36,396 bases of DNA from Prochlorococcus sp. AG-676-M04 (GCA_003210895.1 QCUB01000011.1:1-36396); one strand, 5' to 3'; positions 24,276-31,938 are shown, counted from the first letter of the stretch. A program made the numbers and translations. The notes: generated by a model not told the origin, from the sequence alone.

Positions 24276-24422
24276 ATGCGCTTCAAAGTAAGTTTAAAAA
24301 AAGACGGCAAAGAGTTTGATGAGGTTGTGATAGCAAACAATAAAAAAGATGCTATTGAGGTGGCCTTAAAAAACAATCCAGAAGCGGAGGTCCTTAATTC
24401 TGATTGGACATTTAAACTATGA
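24276..24422 (+). CDS. 48-residue hypothetical protein
   Basis: Encodes MRFKVSLKKDGKEFDEVVIANNKKDAIEVALKNNP..., a strand-helix-strand pattern typical of a small folded domain. Below the track cut-off. It converges on znuB with 8 bases between stops. Not recognised, but the amino-acid pattern is strongly coding. Confidence 0.65.
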   Translation: MRFKVSLKKDGKEFDEVVIANNKKDAIEVALKNNPEAEVLNSDWTFKL

Positions 24423-24430
24423 AAAAAGTT

Positions 24431-25219
24431 TTAAAATTTATTTCCAATTTTTGGAATTATTAATGAAGCAACGCAAATAACACTTATAGCAGGACCAGGA
24501 GATAAGTTTAAAACAATTGAAACAATAAAACCCAATAGAGAAATACAAAGTCCAAAGAATGAAGATCTCATCATTGCAATCCTAAGACTTTGTGCTTTAT
24601 CAAGTCCTAATAAAGTAGGTGTTGATAGTAATGCAATTACTAAAATTACTCCAACAGCTGACATTGAACTAACGATAACTAGTGCAGTCGTGAAACTTAG
24701 AGCTAGGTTTAATAAAGACACATTTATTCCACTAGCTGAGGCGCCTTCTGGATCTAATCCAACATATACAACTTTTTCATATCCGAACGTTATTAATAAA
24801 ATGAATGTTAGAAAAGCAATAATTGTTCTTAACAAATCGCTAAGGTTTGCGGTTAATAAATCCCCAAATAATACTGCCTCTAAATCTATTCTTATCCCAA
24901 GAAGTGGAATTAGTAAGACTCCAAAACCAAGCATGCCAGCAAGAATTGTATTCATTACTGCTTCATAATTTTCACTTTTTTTGTTAGTTAAACTTTCTGC
25001 AATAACTGCACCAAGAAGACCACTAATAACTCCTCCAATTGAGGGATGAATACCTAGAGCCAAAGCGAGAGCAAGTCCTGGTAAAACACAGTGAGAAATT
25101 AAATTGACTTGTAATAATCGTCTATGAGTTATTAAGACGGTTCCCATCGCTGGGCATAAGATTCCAGAGAAAATAGTAATTATTAAAGGGATTAACCACC
25201 AGTTGTTTAAAAAAGACAT
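24431..25219 (-). CDS. znuB: zinc ABC transporter permease
   Basis: 262 residues with about eight transmembrane segments, matching the ABC-3 family of metal permeases (ZnuB/MntB/PsaC). Diagnostic parts are the first helix block ending GTVLITHRRLLQVNLISHCVLPGLAL and the later GVILVIALLSTPTLLG, which is the coupling region to the ATPase. With ZnuA and ZnuC it imports zinc across the inner membrane. It starts 53 bases from zur, divergently, so it is not in one transcript with znuC. Substrate identity comes from context (Zur, ZnuA). Confidence 0.93.
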   Translation of the reverse strand: MSFLNNWWLIPLIITIFSGILCPAMGTVLITHRRLLQVNLISHCVLPGLALALALGIHPSIGGVISGLLGAVIAESLTNKKSENYEAVMNTILAGMLGFGVLLIPLLGIRIDLEAVLFGDLLTANLSDLLRTIIAFLTFILLITFGYEKVVYVGLDPEGASASGINVSLLNLALSFTTALVIVSSMSAVGVILVIALLSTPTLLGLDKAQSLRIAMMRSSFFGLCISLLGFIVSIVLNLSPGPAISVICVASLIIPKIGNKF

Positions 25220-25272
25220 TAATCGTATGATTCGTTATGATCTAAAAAACAGGACATTAAAAGATCTTGAAA

Positions 25273-25671
25273 ATGATGGTAACCAAGCCTGACATTACCA
25301 AAAGACAAGAGCAACTTCTTGAAGAACTTAAAAAATGTGATGATGAATTGAGTGGTCAAGAATTGCATAGACAATTGATTATCGATGGCAAATCTATGGG
25401 TTTGACAACAGTTTATAGAAATCTTCAAGTTCTTATAAAACATGGATTAATTCGATCTAGACATCTTCCAACAGGTGAAGTACTTTACACTCCTGTTGAT
25501 AGAGATATTCACCATCTGACATGTGTTCAATGTGGAGAAACCTCCAAAATGGAAGGTTGTCCGGTAAAAGATATTCATAGCCCCAAGAAAAACCCAAAAA
25601 AATTTCAACTTTTGTTTCATACACTTGAATATTTCGGACTATGCCAAAACTGTTATCAAGCTCAGAGTTAA
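25273..25671 (+). CDS. zur: Zur, zinc-responsive Fur-family repressor
   Basis: The track begins at a TTG; ATG 25273 or 25276 is the likelier start, giving 131-132 residues. A winged-helix domain (RQEQLLEELKK...GLTTVYRNLQVLIKHGLI) precedes a dimerisation domain with the sensor elements DIHHLTCVQCG and FGLCQNC, which make the structural CxxC...CxxC zinc site. Position among znu genes identifies it as Zur rather than Fur or PerR. It sits between znuC and znuB on the opposite strand. With zinc bound it would repress the two Zur-box sites found in the window. Confidence 0.9.
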   Translation: MMVTKPDITKRQEQLLEELKKCDDELSGQELHRQLIIDGKSMGLTTVYRNLQVLIKHGLIRSRHLPTGEVLYTPVDRDIHHLTCVQCGETSKMEGCPVKDIHSPKKNPKKFQLLFHTLEYFGLCQNCYQAQS

Positions 25672-25685
25672 ATTTAAAAATATTT

Positions 25686-26456
25686 TTAATCACAAGAATT
25701 ATTCTCTTTTAAAGAACTAATATTAAGATCATCTAATTTGCCTTGTATTGAATTGGGACTTCCGGATGCTAATACTGTTTTATCTAAAACTACTACCTGA
25801 TCATAATTATTGAGAGATGCACCCCAGTCATGACTGCTTATAAACAAAGCTAAGCCTGCATCTGCAAGTTGACGAACTATCTTAAGAAAATCGTCCTTTG
25901 CGGGAGGATCTAATGCAGCGCATGGTTCATCTAGTAGAAGAATACTTGCGGGAGACATTAAAGTCTTAGCCAAAAGGGCTCTTTGTTGTTGTCCACCAGA
26001 AAGAGAATCAAGTCTTCTATTTGCCAGATTTGAAATTCCAACTCTTTGCATTGTTGCTTCCAATTCGCAACATTTATTGACCCAAGACTTAGGATTTGCG
26101 AGAAGAGCCTTTATTTGGAATGGATTAGCATTTTTTGATTTTGAATATTTTATTTGACCTAAAGAGACTAATTTTTCAACAGTAATAGGAAATTTCCAAT
26201 TCATTGAGCTTCTTTGAGGCATAAGTGCAACATGGGATCTAGCTTTAACTAAACTTTCACCATTAATACTTATATCTCCAATATCAGGATTATTTTGTCC
26301 TTGCAATAATCTCAAAAGAGTTGATTTACCAGCACCATTTGGTCCTACAAGAGCCGTTAAAGTTCCTGGTTTTATTTCAACTGAAACCTTATTTAAAGCT
26401 GGTTTACTTTTTTTTGAATAAGAATAAGTTAGATTATCTGCGATTAAAGTAGACAT
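25686..26456 (-). CDS. znuC: zinc ABC transporter ATP-binding protein
   Basis: 256 residues: Walker A GPNGAGKST (38-46), the ABC signature LSGGQQQRA (152-160), Walker B SILLLDEP (171-178) and a switch histidine in FISSHDWG (H209). An insertion (SKNANPFQIKALLANPKSW) between the Q-loop and signature is larger than usual. It energises ZnuA-ZnuB zinc uptake. It stops 14 bases from the zur stop, convergently, and is divergent from znuA across a 139-base promoter region with a Zur box. Confidence 0.95.
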   Translation of the reverse strand: MSTLIADNLTYSYSKKSKPALNKVSVEIKPGTLTALVGPNGAGKSTLLRLLQGQNNPDIGDISINGESLVKARSHVALMPQRSSMNWKFPITVEKLVSLGQIKYSKSKNANPFQIKALLANPKSWVNKCCELEATMQRVGISNLANRRLDSLSGGQQQRALLAKTLMSPASILLLDEPCAALDPPAKDDFLKIVRQLADAGLALFISSHDWGASLNNYDQVVVLDKTVLASGSPNSIQGKLDDLNISSLKENNSCD

Positions 26457-26554
26457 TAATGAATATATTTAAATCAGTTACGAATTATAGTTTACCAATT
26501 TTAAGGAATCCATACTATTTTATAACAATTGATACCAACTATTGCCATCTTAAA

Positions 26555-26569
26555 TGAAAACGATTATCA
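26555..26569. promoter_or_regulatory. Zur box between znuC and znuA
   Basis: TGAAAAC-G-ATTATCA matches the cyanobacterial Zur consensus TGATAATNATTATCA at 12 of 14 informative positions, with a perfect right half. It ends 26 bases before the znuA ATG, so it should cover that promoter. A minus-strand TATAAT (26489-26484), which could serve znuC, lies about 66 bases from the box, so control of znuC is less clear. Confidence 0.8.
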
Positions 26570-26595
26570 TTTTTAGGTATTAAAAAAATTTTTAA

Positions 26596-28086
26596 ATGTC
26601 AATTTTTAGAAGAGTACTCTTTAGTAATAAGAAATCTAAATATGCAATTGTCAAAAACTCTTTACTAGCAAGCACCATTTTATTTTCTACTGTTAGTCAA
26701 GATGTTTTGGCAAAAGGAAAATCATATGTAGCTGTAGAGCCACTAACTTGTGATCTGGTTAAATCAATAGCCTTAACTTCAGACAAAGTAACCTGTTTGG
26801 TAAAAAGAAAACAAGATGTACATGACTTTAAAATCACTCCAAGACAGGCTCAATTACTTAACAGTGCAGATAAAGTTTTTACTCTTGGGAAAGAGATGAC
26901 CCCAAGCATGAAAAATTGGGAGAGTAAGCCTCAAACTGTTGTAATTGGTGTAAGTGCTATAGATGTAGATGATCATTCCGATCATGGCGCACATGATGAT
27001 CATTCTGACCACTCTGCAGCAAAAGTAGATGATCATTCCGATCATGGCGGACATGACGATCATGCAGAGGGATCATTTGAATGGGCAGGCAAGTTTAAAC
27101 TATCTAAAGGTTCCTACAGTTGGTCATTCGCAAAGTTAGGCGGGGAATATGCAGATCCAGCCATGAAAATGGTAATTCTTGAATCAAATGATATTGAATC
27201 TTCTGAAGAACTAGCTAAAGAGCTATTAGGGTCTAAGGACTCAATAAACAAAAAAAATAATGGAACTCTCGTAGCGAGTAATAAAGCCTATGTTCTTAAT
27301 TTTGACCAAAGGAAGGAGATTACAGTATTTAATGTGAAAATTGAAAAAGATGGCCAATATACATTCTTTACTGAACATATGCCTTTTGAATTTGAATCAG
27401 ACGAGCACTTCTTTAAAGATGTATCCAATAGCGATGTCGAACCAATTGCACAAGTTCCAGATGAAGGAGAAGGTCATCACCATCATGACCATGGGGGTTT
27501 AGACCCACATGTTTGGCATGATCCTCATAACATAATAAAAATGGGAGAAATAGTAAGTAAAAGTTTAAAGAAAGATATCTCTGTTTTTAATAGATCTGAC
27601 AGAAAATTAATCAATTCGAGTTTTGCTTCTGTAGATTCAACACTAGAAGAACTTGATAGTTGGATTGTTGAACAGGTTTCAACAATTCCAGAATCAAATA
27701 GAGTTATTGTGTCTAAGCATAAAGCGATGGAATATTATGGTGATGCTTTTGGATTCGAGACTATTAGTTTACTAGATTTTCTTGGTGACTCATCAAGCCT
27801 AAGACCAGACAATATCCAAACAACATTGAAGATGCTTGATGAAGAAAATGTTAAGTCAATTTTTCCTGAACAAATACCAGCTTCTAAGTTATTAAAAAAT
27901 TTAAGCAGACAAAGTTCGGTTCCTTTAGCTTCTAATCAAATATTTGTTGATGGATTAATGATGACAGGGAATACAGTTTCAGTTGCGGTTCACAATACAT
28001 GTACCATTGTTAATTCATTAGGTGGATCATGTGATAGAAAAGCTGGCTCCAACTTGGAAGACACCTGGAATTCAATACAAAATTAA
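26596..28086 (+). CDS. znuA: zinc-binding ABC transporter protein with inserted domain
   Basis: 496 residues, far longer than usual ZnuA (about 310-340). A signal peptide (LLASTILFSTVSQDVLA) precedes a periplasmic solute-binding fold. Likely zinc ligands are H76 (DVHDFKITP), H305 (LDPHVWHDPHN), H375 (SKHKAMEYY) and an acidic residue near D452. The histidine-rich loop is split: HSDHGAHDDHSDH repeats (residues 124-157), a domain of about 120 residues (SFEWAGKFKL...PFEFESDEHFF), then GHHHHDHGG (293-301). The gene should bind zinc in the periplasm and pass it to ZnuB. A Zur box precedes it. Confidence 0.93.
   Translation: MSIFRRVLFSNKKSKYAIVKNSLLASTILFSTVSQDVLAKGKSYVAVEPLTCDLVKSIALTSDKVTCLVKRKQDVHDFKITPRQAQLLNSADKVFTLGKEMTPSMKNWESKPQTVVIGVSAIDVDDHSDHGAHDDHSDHSAAKVDDHSDHGGHDDHAEGSFEWAGKFKLSKGSYSWSFAKLGGEYADPAMKMVILESNDIESSEELAKELLGSKDSINKKNNGTLVASNKAYVLNFDQRKEITVFNVKIEKDGQYTFFTEHMPFEFESDEHFFKDVSNSDVEPIAQVPDEGEGHHHHDHGGLDPHVWHDPHNIIKMGEIVSKSLKKDISVFNRSDRKLINSSFASVDSTLEELDSWIVEQVSTIPESNRVIVSKHKAMEYYGDAFGFETISLLDFLGDSSSLRPDNIQTTLKMLDEENVKSIFPEQIPASKLLKNLSRQSSVPLASNQIFVDGLMMTGNTVSVAVHNTCTIVNSLGGSCDRKAGSNLEDTWNSIQN
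26965..27063. repeat. 60-bp imperfect repeat in the znuA histidine loop
   Basis: A 39-base stretch (GTAGATGATCATTCCGATCA...) starts at 26965 and again at 27025, differing at two positions. Each copy encodes VDDHSDHG(A/G)HDDH. It looks like a recent tandem duplication that enlarged the histidine-rich loop. Confidence 0.85.
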
Positions 28087-28096
28087 ACTTTTCTAT

Positions 28097-28111
28097 AGAT
28101 AACGGTTTTCA
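28097..28111. promoter_or_regulatory. Zur-box-like site before the COG0523 gene
   Basis: AGATAAC-G-GTTTTCA matches the Zur consensus at 10 of 14 informative positions, and matches the reverse complement of the znuA box at 12 of 15 bases. It lies 61 bases before the ATG of the COG0523 GTPase and just after the znuA stop. This is weaker than the first site but well placed. Confidence 0.6.
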
Positions 28112-28117
28112 TTATCA

Positions 28118-28152
28118 AATAATGTCTAATATGTTATTTGTTAGACATTATT
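28118..28152. repeat. 12-bp inverted repeat between znuA and the GTPase gene
   Basis: AATAATGTCTAA and TTAGACATTATT form a perfect 12-bp stem around an 11-base loop, without a T-tract. It sits between the Zur-like site and the ATG at 28173. It may attenuate read-through from znuA, protect the mRNA 3' end, or bind a second regulator. Confidence 0.75.
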
Positions 28153-28172
28153 CCAATTAGGTCAACTAATAG

Positions 28173-29531
28173 ATGAGAATTAACGAAAAAGTTCCAGTCA
28201 CTATCCTTACAGGATTCCTGGGTTCAGGTAAAACAACTCTTCTTAATAGAATATTAAGTGAAGAGCATGGTAAGAGAATCGCTGTAATTGAAAATGAATA
28301 CGGTGAAGTTGGGATAGATCAAGGTCTTGTAATAAATGCCGATGAAGAAGTATTTGAAATGTCTAATGGTTGCATTTGTTGTACTGTTCGCGGAGATCTT
28401 ATTAGAGTCCTTGGTAATTTAATGAAAAGAAGGGATAAATTTGACTATGTTTTAGTTGAAACAACTGGATTAGCTGACCCTGGTCCTGTTGCTCAAACAT
28501 TTTTTATGGATGAAGAAATTAGTTCTGAATTCACACTTGATGGAATAGTTACATTAGTTGATGCAGCTCATATTGATCAACAACTTGGACGTAGTGATGA
28601 GAGTTCTGAGCAAGTGGCATTTGCAGATGTCTTAGTTCTTAATAAAACTGATTTAGTCTCAGATGATGCTCTGAATAACCTTGAATCAAGATTAAGAGAT
28701 ATGAATCGAATGACTCGTATTATTCGCGCGGAGAAAGCAGAGGTTCCTATTGATACTGTTTTAAATTTGAGTGCATTCGATCTTGACCAAATTTTAAAGC
28801 GTAGACCAACTTTCTTAGAACCTGAATATCCTTTTGAATGGTCAGGAGTTTATGAAGTTGAGCCTGGGAAATATGAATTAAAACTTGAAGAAGGGCCAGA
28901 TCCTGAAATGTCTTTAGTAGCTTTTGCTAATCAAGGATTTAGTGAGGAAGAATTAAAAAAGGGTGCAGAAGCTTCTGTAAGACTTTATGCAGAAAAAGCT
29001 AAAAACTTAGAACCTGGAAATACTATTCCATATAATGAACATGTAAGTCTTAAATTGCAAAAAAAAGGATCTAAATCTTTTATTTTGGATGTTGAAAAAG
29101 CTTCAAAAGTTGGATTGTTTACACAACATACTGCTGAAGAATTTAACATGAAAGTGTTAAAAATTGATGCCCAAAATAATTTAAAGGAAATTCCTTTTAA
29201 AACTGAACGAAACTGGGTAGCAGAACATGAACATGATGACGAAGTTGGATCAATTGCAATAGAGCGTTTTGGAGATGTTGATCCTGAAAAGTTGAATACT
29301 TGGATGGGAAGACTTCTTTCCGAGAAAGGAGTTGATATATTCAGGACAAAAGGGTTTATTAGTTATTCTGGCAACCCACGAAGAATAGTATTTCAAGGAG
29401 TTCATATGTTATTTACTGCCCAACCAGATAAAGAATGGGGAAATGAACCACGAAGAAATCAACTCGTGTTTATTGGAAGAAACCTAGATGAAAAAGAGAT
29501 GCAAGAGGGATTTGATAAGTGCCTGATATAG
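28173..29531 (+). CDS. COG0523 (CobW/ZNG1-type) GTPase, putative zinc chaperone
   Basis: 452 residues. Walker A GFLGSGKTT (14-22), the hallmark metal motif GCICC (C67, C69, C70), a Walker B region (FDYVLVETTGLADPGP) and the guanine motif NKTD, then the C-terminal CobW_C domain (KGFISYSGNPRRIVFQGVH...). Zur-linked members of this family deliver zinc to client enzymes during starvation. Position behind znuA and a Zur-like site puts it in that group, not in cobalamin synthesis. Its end overlaps the next gene by 13 bases, implying coupled translation. Confidence 0.93.
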   Translation: MRINEKVPVTILTGFLGSGKTTLLNRILSEEHGKRIAVIENEYGEVGIDQGLVINADEEVFEMSNGCICCTVRGDLIRVLGNLMKRRDKFDYVLVETTGLADPGPVAQTFFMDEEISSEFTLDGIVTLVDAAHIDQQLGRSDESSEQVAFADVLVLNKTDLVSDDALNNLESRLRDMNRMTRIIRAEKAEVPIDTVLNLSAFDLDQILKRRPTFLEPEYPFEWSGVYEVEPGKYELKLEEGPDPEMSLVAFANQGFSEEELKKGAEASVRLYAEKAKNLEPGNTIPYNEHVSLKLQKKGSKSFILDVEKASKVGLFTQHTAEEFNMKVLKIDAQNNLKEIPFKTERNWVAEHEHDDEVGSIAIERFGDVDPEKLNTWMGRLLSEKGVDIFRTKGFISYSGNPRRIVFQGVHMLFTAQPDKEWGNEPRRNQLVFIGRNLDEKEMQEGFDKCLI

Positions 29532-30592
29532 AACCATTTAGCCCTAGAGGCATGTTTCATGAGGGTTGGACTGCTAAAGTTGATGATTACGCAATAGTTT
29601 GTGGTTGGGCTATAAGAGGGAAGCTTTTTATCGTTGGAGATGTAGTCGGAGGACTTTATGGGTTCGAAGGAGATACAGGTAAGCTTATTTGGAAAAAGGA
29701 TGAAGCCCATTCAGGAGGTCTTCTTGCAATGTCTATCCATCCTAATGGAGAGATTTTTGCAACTTCAGGGCAAGACGGAATAGTTCGAATATTAAATTGC
29801 AATAATGGGGAAGAAATTAAAGCTATTAAACTTGGTAAAGGTTGGGTAGAACATTTAAGTTGGTCAAATGGCGGTTTATATTTAGCCATAGCTTTTTCCA
29901 AAAAAGTATATGTATTTAATCAAGATGGTAATGAAGAATGGGTTTCTGAAGAACATCCAAGTACAGTAAGCGCGATATCTTGGTCGAATAAAAATGAATT
30001 AGCAACGGCATGCTACGGACGAGTAACTTTCTTTGACGTAGCAAATAAAAAGACCAATCAAAAACTTGAATGGCAAGGTTCCTTAGTATCGATGCAGTTA
30101 AGCCCTGATGGAGATATAGTCGCTTGTGGAAGTCAAGATAATTCAGTACATTTCTGGCGTAGATCAACAGGACTTGATGCTGAAATGACAGGTTATCCAG
30201 GAAAGCCTTCTCACCTTTCTTTTGATGATACTGGCATGCTATTAGCAACAAGTGGTAGCGAAAGAATTACAGTATGGAGTTTTTCAGGTAATGGCCCTGA
30301 AGGAACTATGCCTGGAGAATTATGTCATCATAGTGAACCAATTTCTAGCCTAGCTTTTTCTAATAAAGGTTTGTTAGTTGCCTCTGGATCAAGAGATGGT
30401 TCAGTCGTAGCTAGTTTTCTTAAAAACGATGGTAATGGTGATCCTGTTGGGGCTGCTTTTGCTGGAGATTTAGTTGGAGATATTGCTTGGAGACCCGATG
30501 ACTGTGCTTTAGCCGCAGTTAATGCAAAGGGTGTTGTAACCGTTTGGAATTTCAAAGTACGTACTAGTTCCTTTTCAAAGGGATTCAAGTAA
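29519..30592 (+). CDS. WD40 beta-propeller protein, Zur-regulon partner
   Basis: 357 residues from GTG 29519, inside the end of the GTPase gene. It holds about seven WD40-like blades, for example GGLLAMSIHPNGEIFATSGQDGIVRIL, VSMQLSPDGDIVACGSQDNSVHFW, ISSLAFSNKGLLVASGSRDGSVVA and GDIAWRPDDCALAAVNAKGVVTVWNF. There is no signal peptide, so it is cytoplasmic. WD40 propellers are scaffolds, and co-translation suggests it works with the GTPase, perhaps as client or partner. A specific function is not known to me. Confidence 0.88.
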   Translation: MPDIEPFSPRGMFHEGWTAKVDDYAIVCGWAIRGKLFIVGDVVGGLYGFEGDTGKLIWKKDEAHSGGLLAMSIHPNGEIFATSGQDGIVRILNCNNGEEIKAIKLGKGWVEHLSWSNGGLYLAIAFSKKVYVFNQDGNEEWVSEEHPSTVSAISWSNKNELATACYGRVTFFDVANKKTNQKLEWQGSLVSMQLSPDGDIVACGSQDNSVHFWRRSTGLDAEMTGYPGKPSHLSFDDTGMLLATSGSERITVWSFSGNGPEGTMPGELCHHSEPISSLAFSNKGLLVASGSRDGSVVASFLKNDGNGDPVGAAFAGDLVGDIAWRPDDCALAAVNAKGVVTVWNFKVRTSSFSKGFK

Positions 30593-30608
30593 TTAATAGC
30601 TTATAAAT

Positions 30609-30773
30609 TTACCAATAATTAGTTTTCAAATGTCTCTCCATACAAATCACTTCGCAGTCATTATCTATACCTTTTGGATGAATATCACAATATGAAAGAC
30701 ATTGTAAATATTCATCTATAGGATTATTCGTATCAATATTATTTTGATTATTTTGAATTTTTGAATTAGTCAT
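30609..30773 (-). CDS. 54-residue twin-CX3C protein
   Basis: Encodes MTNSKIQNNQNNIDTNNP..., an asparagine-rich N terminus, then YLQCLSYCDIHPKGIDNDCEVICMERHL. This is CX3C-X10-CX3C (C25, C29, C40, C44), the same spacing type as helical-hairpin twin-CX3C proteins. Two disulfides or a single metal ion could be held. It converges on the WD40 gene with 16 bases between stops. Below the track cut-off; family not recognised. Confidence 0.65.
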   Translation of the reverse strand: MTNSKIQNNQNNIDTNNPIDEYLQCLSYCDIHPKGIDNDCEVICMERHLKTNYW

Positions 30774-31008
30774 AAATAGATTTCCTCAATTCATTTAGAG
30801 TTAACATAAACGAAGGAAATAAGAAAAGAAATGAGCAAAACTTCCTAAATATTAAGCAAGAAATATTTATGATTTAAAACTAAAAATAAACAAATTGATT
30901 ACCACTATCGGACATTTTGGATTAAAAATCAATGCGTACAAAAACGGATTGTTAATTAAAAATATTTGGATTAATTTATGAATGCTGAGTTTTAGGAGGT
31001 CTTTCAAA

Positions 31009-31041
31009 ATGATCGATAGCCTGCCTGCAATTTCGGAATAA
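31009..31041 (+). CDS. 10-codon ORF with consensus Shine-Dalgarno
   Basis: AGGAGG (30994-30999) lies 9 bases before ATG 31009. The ORF encodes only MIDSLPAISE and stops at TAA 31039. Perfect AGGAGG sites are uncommon in this window, so the site may be functional: a leader peptide, the start of a broken gene or part of a regulatory RNA. It is not proof of a product. Confidence 0.3.
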   Translation: MIDSLPAISE

Positions 31042-31083
31042 TACCGAACTGATTTAATTAACTGCTCCAATTATTTTTTATTA

Positions 31084-31203
31084 ATGTCTGAACTTACTTC
31101 TTCTGCATCGTTTAGGTGCCCTATAAGAAAAAGTTCAATACTAGAGTCTTTGCCCCAGTTAAAAAAATTTAGTTACTTAAGGTTAGTTTTAGCTAAAGAA
31201 TAA
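31084..31203 (+). CDS. possible 39-residue ORF
   Basis: ATG 31084 to TAA 31201-31203 encodes MSELTSSASFRCPIRKSSIL..., a serine-rich basic peptide ending LRLVLAKE. No Shine-Dalgarno is visible. It lies 42 bases after the decapeptide ORF, upstream of the terminator, so it may be the message that terminator ends. Not recognised. Confidence 0.3.
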   Translation: MSELTSSASFRCPIRKSSILESLPQLKKFSYLRLVLAKE

Positions 31204-31270
31204 TTAACAACTAGGATCAATGATTTAGGCTGGTTGCTAATTTTGATAGAAAAAATAAGTAAGAGAATAA

Positions 31271-31305
31271 AAAGGAGTGCTTTTAAAAGCACTCCTTTTT
31301 TTAAT
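31271..31305 (+). terminator. strong palindromic terminator
   Basis: AAAGGAGTGCTTTT/AAAAGCACTCCTTT is a perfect 28-base palindrome; the central ttttaaaa forms the loop. It is followed by a T-tract on the plus strand, with a shorter one on the minus strand. It ends a plus-strand transcript from the gene-free gap at 30774-31270 and may also work from the other side. Confidence 0.9.
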
Positions 31306-31388
31306 TTAGATAAAAATAAATTTGGCATTATTATTTTTCTTGAGCTATTAATTGTAATAACAAACTTTATTGAAATAGGTGTTAAAAA

Positions 31389-31535
31389 GTGTCAAATAAA
31401 CTTAGATATTTTTCTGACTTATTAGCTAGAGTGATTATTGAAATTGAATACAAAATAGTTGTTAAGAAATTAAAGAGACAAGATCTGATAGCAGATGTTG
31501 ACGATCAGAGATTACACCATTTCATATCTTACTAA
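31389..31535 (+). CDS. 48-residue basic hypothetical protein
   Basis: Starts with GTG 31389 and encodes MSNKLRYFSDLLARVIIEIEYKIVVKKLKRQ..., ending DVDDQRLHHFISY. It is charged and probably helical. An AGGTG purine run lies a few bases upstream. Below the track cut-off. Not recognised. Confidence 0.5.
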   Translation: MSNKLRYFSDLLARVIIEIEYKIVVKKLKRQDLIADVDDQRLHHFISY

Positions 31536-31659
31536 TAAGTTTCACTTTAATTAAATGAATAACAATATTACCTTTAAAAAATTTCAACTAAACTACAAAT
31601 CTATTTTAAATTTAATTATTTGTATTTCTAATACTATTAATAGAATTTTGTTTTAATGA

Positions 31660-31938
31660 ATGAAAAATTATTATTGTCCATACTGTAATCCCAAATATCA
31701 ATTTCATAAGAAATCAACAACTGGGGAATTGATATGTGGTTTATGTGGGGATCCCCTTGTAAAAAAACCATATATTAAAATTAAACAGCTAGTTGCTATT
31801 ATTGCTTCCTTATCATTATTACTCCCTCTGATTTACACATTTATTTATTTAATTAAAAACCAAATAAATCCTCCTAAGAGAAATTATCAAGCCCATAATA
31901 TTTCAATCCACAAATCATCAATACAAAAAACATATTAA
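31660..31938 (+). CDS. zinc-ribbon membrane protein
   Basis: 92 residues. The N terminus is a zinc ribbon (CPYCNPKYQFHKKSTTGELICGLCGD), followed by one transmembrane helix (LVAIIASLSLLLPLIYTFIYLI) and a basic tail. Layout resembles the 5813-6049 gene, though the ribbon differs. It overlaps the next gene by 4 bases, convergently. Function unknown. Confidence 0.7.
   Translation: MKNYYCPYCNPKYQFHKKSTTGELICGLCGDPLVKKPYIKIKQLVAIIASLSLLLPLIYTFIYLIKNQINPPKRNYQAHNISIHKSSIQKTY

Larger units (their letters stand above)
30774..31388. other. 615-base gap with no normal gene
   Basis: This gap holds only a 10-residue ORF with a strong ribosome binding site, a 39-residue ORF and one strong terminator, listed separately. 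The minus-strand 67-residue ORF (30867-31070) and the plus-strand 63-residue ORF (31234-31425) look like chance frames; the latter runs through the terminator. The terminator implies a plus-strand transcript arises here, coding or not. Confidence 0.6.

Noticed and set aside
25220-25272. Possible Zur site between znuB and zur
   Set aside because: ATGATTCGTTATGAT is a direct rather than inverted repeat and matches the Zur consensus poorly.
31234-31425. 63-residue plus-strand ORF
   Set aside because: Runs straight through the strong palindromic terminator and starts at a TTG without a ribosome site.
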